Positions 60,236-64,000 of a stretch of DNA of 64,000 bases are shown piece by piece. The notes beneath the pieces are model-generated. The model was not told where the DNA came from and made no database searches. It saw only the letters and a list, made by a program, of their open reading frames with translations. The DNA is from Aquipuribacter sp051216895 (lineage in GTDB: Bacteria > Actinomycetota > Actinomycetes > Actinomycetales > JBBAYJ01), in NCBI RefSeq assembly GCF_051216895.1, contig NZ_JBPKAO010000016.1:1-64000 (forward strand), in the 5' to 3' direction. Positions within the stretch are counted from its first letter, which is position 1. Every line of letters starts with the position of its first letter. The translations under genes and the position numbers were made by a program.

Positions 60236-60251
60236 AGCGTAAGCGCTTACG
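60236..60251 (-). promoter_or_regulatory. LacI-type operator overlapping the glgP -10
   Basis: Perfect 14-bp palindrome CGTAAGCGCTTACG at 60238-60251, overlapped by TACGCT (60236-60241), the glgP -10. The central CG with symmetric GTAAG/CTTAC arms is characteristic of LacI/GalR-family operators. The regulator gene is not in the window. Confidence 0.65.
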
Positions 60252-60323
60252 CCCCCCCAGGGATACACCGTCCTGGGAGTGGGACCGGACGGGTGACCCG
60301 CCGGCTGGTCGGGCCTGGCGACC

Positions 60324-60620
60324 TCAGGCCGTGGCGTGCGTCAGGCAGACCGCGTGCCCGGCGCTGTAGTCGACCTCGATCTCGGCCGCCGTGCACTCCA
60401 GGCGGACGTTGTGGACGCAGCCCGCCTCCTTGCACGCGCCGACCGCGGCCGCACCGGACTCCGTGCCGCCCCGGGTGTCGGAACCGAGGTACGTCTCGCA
60501 GGCGGCGGACCCGCTGTTGCCGATGGTGATGGCGGCGGCGTGGCAGGAGTGCTCGCCGTTGTAGGCGCACGAGGACGCCTCGCAGGAGTGGACGATCGGG
60601 AGTGCGGTACCTGCAGGCAT
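60324..60620 (-). CDS. DUF1540 protein, two Cys-rich repeats
   Basis: 98 aa from ATG 60620 with GGAG 6 nt upstream. Two DUF1540-like units, each with four Cys: IVHSCEASSCAYNGEHSCHAAAIT..CETY and VGACKEAGCVHNVRLECTAAEIEV..CLTH. Probably binds metal (zinc or iron) in the cytosol; function unknown. Divergent from glgE across 221 bp and 97 bp from the glgP start; it may share no pathway with them. Confidence 0.85.
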   Translation of the reverse strand: MPAGTALPIVHSCEASSCAYNGEHSCHAAAITIGNSGSAACETYLGSDTRGGTESGAAAVGACKEAGCVHNVRLECTAAEIEVDYSAGHAVCLTHATA

Positions 60621-60829
60621 GTCTGGCTCCAAGCTCGTGAGTCCGGTCCGTGCTGTGAACGATACCGACCCACACGCATTTGCGATAGCCGCCGGACACA
60701 GTGTTTCTGCAGGTCAGAGGCCTATTGCGCGGTCTCGGTGTTGCGTAATCCGCTGAGGCGAGGCACGGCTCTGCCGCGCCCGGGGGTGCCGACGACGTCG
60801 TGGACGTGCCGCAGGTGGCCGGGCATCGG

Positions 60830-60835
60830 TACGGT
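60830..60835 (+). promoter_or_regulatory. leaderless -10 of glgE
   Basis: TACGGT, 6 nt, then GTG 60842. No Shine-Dalgarno. Confidence 0.5.
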
Positions 60836-60841
60836 CGACGC

Positions 60842-62929
60842 GTGGCAGCCGACCGGACACCCGCCCGCCCCTCGCCCTCTGCGCCCGGCCCCGTGACCGG
60901 ACGGTCGGCCCCTGCGGTCGACCTGTCGACCCGCACGGTCGGTCGCATCCCGGTCCTGGACGTCACGCCGCGCGTGGACGACGGGGCCTGGCCCGCACGG
61001 GCGGTGGTCGGCGAGGCCGTCCCCGTCCGGGCCACGGTGTTCCGCGAGGGCCACGACGCGCTGGCGGCCACCGCGGTCCTCACCGCCCCCGACGGCACCG
61101 AGAAGGCCCGCGTCCGCATGGTCGAGGTGTCGCCCGGCAGCGACCGGTACGGCAGCGACCTCGTCCCCGACGGCCCCGGCGACTGGACCTTCCACGTCGA
61201 GGGCGCCTCCGACGTGTACGCCACCTGGGAGCACAACGCGACGGTCAAGATCGCGGCCGAGGTGGACGTGGACGTCATGCTCGCCGAGGGCGTGCCCGTG
61301 CTGCGGCGCGCGGCCGAGCTGGCTCGCGAGGCCGGCGACACCGGCGCGGTGGACCTGCTCGAGGACGCCGTCACCGCCCTGCTGGACACCGCCCGTCCGG
61401 TCGGGGCGCGGCTGGCCCCGGCGGTCGGCCCCGAGGTCGCCGCCGTCGTGGCCCGCCACCCCGTGCTGGACCTCGTCACCGCGTCGACGCCGCAACGGCT
61501 GCGCGTGGAGCGCGAGCGGGCCCTGTTCAGCGCCTGGTACGAGCTGTTCCCCCGCAGCGAGGGCGCCTACTACGACGAGGACGCCAAGCGCTGGGTGTCC
61601 GGCACGTTCCGCACCGCGGCCGAGCGCCTGCCGGCCGTGGCGGCCATGGGCTTCGACATCGTCTACATGCCGCCGATCCACCCCATCGGCGAGGTCAACC
61701 GCAAGGGCCGCAACAACACCCTGGAGCCGGGTCCCGGCGACCCGGGCTCGCCCTGGGCCATCGGCTCCAGCGCGGGCGGGCACGACGCGATCCACCCGGA
61801 CCTGGGCGACGAGGAGGACTTCGCGCACTTCGTCGCGACCGCCAAGGACCTGGGCCTGGAGGTGGCGCTGGACTTCGCGCTGCAGTGCGCCCCGGACCAC
61901 CCCTGGGCCACCGCGCACCCCGAGTGGTTCACGACCCGGATCGACGGCTCGATCGCCTACGCCGAGAACCCGCCCAAGAAGTACCAGGACATCTACCCGG
62001 TCAACTTCGACAACGACCCGGACGGCATCTACGCGGAGTCCCTGCGGGTGCTCGAGCTGTGGATCAGCCGCGGGGTGACCGTGTTCCGGGTCGACAACCC
62101 CCACACCAAGCCCGTCGAGTTCTGGGAGTGGGTGATCGGCCGCGTCAACGCCGCCCACCCCGAGGTCATCTTCCTGGCCGAGGCGTTCACCCGGCCGCAG
62201 ATGATGCGGACCCTGGGCAAGGTGGGCTTCCAGCAGTCGTACACGTACTTCACCTGGCGCACCTCCAAGGAGGAGCTCACCGACTACGTCACCGAGCTCG
62301 CCACGGAGTCCGCGCACTACATGCGGCCCAGCTTCTGGCCGAGCACGCCGGACATCCTCCACGCGTTCCTGCAGCACGGCGGGCCCGCCGCGCACCGGCT
62401 CCGCGCCGTGCTGGCCGCGACCCTGGTGCCCAGCTGGGGCATCTACGCCGCCTACGAGCTGGGCGAGCACGTGGCGCGGCCGGGGGCCGAGGAGTACATC
62501 GACAACGAGAAGTTCGAGTACCGGCCCCGGGACTGGGCCGCGGCCGAGGCGGAGGGCCGGTCGCTGGCCCCGCTGCTCACCCGGCTCAACGAGATCCGGC
62601 GCTCGCACCCGTCGTTGCAGCGGCTGCGGGGCATCACCTTCCACCCCACCGACGACGACCTCGTCATCGCCTACTCCCGTCACGTGCCCGCGGAGCACTC
62701 CCCCACCGGCCGCGCCGACACCGTGCTGGTGGTGGTCAACCTGGACCCGCACGCCGCGCACGAGACGATGGTGCACGTCGACCCGACGACGCTCGGGCTG
62801 CCGGCCGGGTCGGGCTACTCCGTGCACGACCTGCTGAGCGGCCACACCTACGCCTGGGGCGGGTACAACTACGTCCGGCTCGACCCGTACGTCGAGACCG
62901 CGCACGTGTTCGCCGTGCACCCCCACTGA
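60842..62929 (+). CDS. glgE: alpha-1,4-glucan:maltose-1-phosphate maltosyltransferase
   Basis: 695 aa GH13_3 enzyme that adds maltose units from maltose-1-phosphate to glucan. N-terminal domain with VGRIPVLDVTPRVDDGAWPARAVVGE, helical insert, then barrel: VYMPPIHPIGEVNRKGRNN, DFALQCAPDHPW, PPKKYQDIYPVNFDND (phosphate-binding), nucleophile Asp ~418 in VFRVDNPHTKP, acid Glu ~447 in IFLAEAFTRP, YFTWRTSKEEL. Same size and active-site numbering as the mycobacterial protein. Followed by treS, 64 bp downstream. Confidence 0.96.
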   Translation: MAADRTPARPSPSAPGPVTGRSAPAVDLSTRTVGRIPVLDVTPRVDDGAWPARAVVGEAVPVRATVFREGHDALAATAVLTAPDGTEKARVRMVEVSPGSDRYGSDLVPDGPGDWTFHVEGASDVYATWEHNATVKIAAEVDVDVMLAEGVPVLRRAAELAREAGDTGAVDLLEDAVTALLDTARPVGARLAPAVGPEVAAVVARHPVLDLVTASTPQRLRVERERALFSAWYELFPRSEGAYYDEDAKRWVSGTFRTAAERLPAVAAMGFDIVYMPPIHPIGEVNRKGRNNTLEPGPGDPGSPWAIGSSAGGHDAIHPDLGDEEDFAHFVATAKDLGLEVALDFALQCAPDHPWATAHPEWFTTRIDGSIAYAENPPKKYQDIYPVNFDNDPDGIYAESLRVLELWISRGVTVFRVDNPHTKPVEFWEWVIGRVNAAHPEVIFLAEAFTRPQMMRTLGKVGFQQSYTYFTWRTSKEELTDYVTELATESAHYMRPSFWPSTPDILHAFLQHGGPAAHRLRAVLAATLVPSWGIYAAYELGEHVARPGAEEYIDNEKFEYRPRDWAAAEAEGRSLAPLLTRLNEIRRSHPSLQRLRGITFHPTDDDLVIAYSRHVPAEHSPTGRADTVLVVVNLDPHAAHETMVHVDPTTLGLPAGSGYSVHDLLSGHTYAWGGYNYVRLDPYVETAHVFAVHPH

Positions 62930-62993
62930 CCGACCCCACCGCCCGGCACCGCCCACCGACACCGCCGACCGCAGGCACCCGAGGAGACCACGC

Positions 62994-64000
62994 GTGCAGG
63001 GACTTCAGCTGTCCAGCCCTGGGCTGGACAACGACCCCAACTGGTACAAGAAGGCCGTCTTCTACGAGGTCCTCGTCCGGGCCTTCTCGGACTCCACGGG
63101 GTCGGGTTCCGGTGACTTCAGCGGCCTGATCGACAAGCTCGACTACATCCAGTGGCTGGGCGTGGACTGCCTCTGGCTGCCCCCGTTCTACGCCTCGCCG
63201 CTGCGCGACGGCGGGTACGACATCAGCGACTACTACGCGGTGCTGCCGGAGTTCGGCACGATGCCGCAGTTCACCGAGCTGGTCTCCGCCGCGCACGCCC
63301 GCGGCATCCGGGTCGTCACGGACCTGGTGATGAACCACACCTCCGACGCCCACCCGTGGTTCCAGGCGTCGCGGTCGGACCCCGAGGGCCCCTACGGCGA
63401 CTTCTACGTCTGGAGCGACACCGACGACAAGTACGCGGACGCGCGCATCATCTTCGTCGACACCGAGACGTCCAACTGGACCTTCGACCCGGTCCGGCGG
63501 CAGTACTTCTGGCACCGATTCTTCGGCCACCAGCCCGACCTCAACTTCGAAAACGAGGCCGTGCAGGAGGCGATCATCGACGTCGTCCGGTTCTGGATGG
63601 ACGCCGGGATCGACGGCTTCCGCCTGGACGCCGTGCCCTACCTGTTCGAGGAGGAGGGCACCAACTGCGAGAACCTGCCGCGCACCCACGAGTTCCTGGC
63701 CAAGGTCCGCAAGGTCGTCGACGAGGAGTACCCGGGGCGGATCCTGCTCGCCGAGGCCAACCAGTGGCCGCAGGAGGTCACGCCGTACTTCGGCGACGAC
63801 GCCGCGCCGGAGTGCCACATGTGCTTCCACTTCCCCGTGATGCCGCGGCTGTACTACGCGCTGCGCGACGAGCGGGCCGGCTCGATCCTCGACATCCTCG
63901 CCGACACCCCCGAGATCCCCTCGACCGGGCAGTGGGGCACGTTCCTGCGCAACCACGACGAGCTCACCCTCGAGATGGTCACCACGTCGGAGCGCGCGGC
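62994..64000 (+). CDS. treS: trehalose synthase, 5' part (runs off the window)
   Basis: GTG start at 62994, GAGGAG about 7 nt upstream. 335 codons are visible and open to the window end; full-length TreS is ~570-600 aa. Begins with LDNDPNWYKKAVFYEVLVRAF and continues DYIQWLGVDCLWLPPFY, VVTDLVMNHTSDAHPWF, nucleophile Asp ~212 in IDGFRLDAVPYLFEEEGTN, acid Glu ~254 in ILLAEANQWP, FLRNHDELTLEMVT. Interconverts trehalose and maltose. In many actinobacteria a maltokinase (pep2/mak) follows or is fused; the 3' end is not in view. Confidence 0.95.
   Translation, partial: MQGLQLSSPGLDNDPNWYKKAVFYEVLVRAFSDSTGSGSGDFSGLIDKLDYIQWLGVDCLWLPPFYASPLRDGGYDISDYYAVLPEFGTMPQFTELVSAAHARGIRVVTDLVMNHTSDAHPWFQASRSDPEGPYGDFYVWSDTDDKYADARIIFVDTETSNWTFDPVRRQYFWHRFFGHQPDLNFENEAVQEAIIDVVRFWMDAGIDGFRLDAVPYLFEEEGTNCENLPRTHEFLAKVRKVVDEEYPGRILLAEANQWPQEVTPYFGDDAAPECHMCFHFPVMPRLYYALRDERAGSILDILADTPEIPSTGQWGTFLRNHDELTLEMVTTSERA

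Overview
The window is about 64 kb of very GC-rich DNA. Codons are strongly third-position G/C, GTG starts are frequent, and genes are packed with 4-bp start/stop overlaps. This composition, the GlgE/TreS pathway, the acyl-ACP desaturase, the DUF3516 helicase and the ilvB leader peptide point to a free-living actinobacterium. A Frankiales/Geodermatophilales-like affiliation is only a guess. The sequence is a draft: one run of 185 Ns (34744-34928) is flanked by a duplicated 15-mer. No tRNA, rRNA, CRISPR array or insertion-sequence transposase was recognised. No gene-free stretch exceeds 300 bases.

Layout. (1) 66-20628, branched-chain amino acid block, mostly on the minus strand: cimA-ilvE, leuB, ilvB-ilvN-ilvC and ilvD. 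ilvBNC is preceded by a recognisable attenuator: a 25-codon leader peptide, a leaderless promoter, competing hairpins and a terminator. Inserted among these genes are an SDR, a photolyase-like protein with swapped domain order, a NarL-type two-component system followed by an ABC/FtsX exporter on the plus strand, a DUF2256-DUF3253 protein and a large GGDEF-EAL protein. (2) 20629-23348: an AbiEi/DUF559 gene sits between two 66-bp imperfect palindromes and next to a 29-bp tandem array, followed by a PQQ-type sugar-dehydrogenase lipoprotein. (3) 23428-29119: gatC-gatA-gatB and ligA. (4) 29215-34730: small membrane protein, Ski2-like helicase, CFA-type methyltransferase and acyl-ACP desaturase. (5) 34972-44149, minus strand: MetE-like protein, aldo/keto reductase, an OmpR-type two-component operon with a poly-Asp membrane protein, mnmA, cysteine desulfurase (with a duplicated 5' end) and etfBA. 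(6) 44271-55246: a tight minus-strand operon of three glycosyltransferases, an ABC exporter, two APH-fold kinases and a left-handed beta-helix acyltransferase, with a methyltransferase and an enoyl-CoA hydratase upstream. (7) 55292-64000: alpha-glucan/trehalose metabolism (glgX, glgP, glgE, treS) plus a DUF1540 protein.

How the genes work together. CimA, LeuB, IlvBN, IlvC, IlvD and IlvE cover most steps from pyruvate to isoleucine and valine, and part of the leucine route; ilvA, leuA and leuCD are not in view. GlgP releases glucose-1-phosphate from glucan, GlgX debranches it, GlgE extends it from maltose-1-phosphate, and TreS interconverts trehalose and maltose. The cysteine desulfurase next to mnmA fits sulfur supply for tRNA 2-thiouridine. 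The 45-53 kb operon looks like synthesis and export of an unknown glycosylated, phosphorylated envelope product.

A recurring regulatory theme is a TANNNT -10 element ending 6-8 nt before the start codon (HK at 6306, ABC at 8419, leuB, ilvD, ilvB leader, CFA gene, AKR gene, cysteine desulfurase, glgE, glgP, gatC). This indicates many leaderless mRNAs. Three palindromic operators (desaturase, glgP, etfBA) overlap or lie near such promoters.
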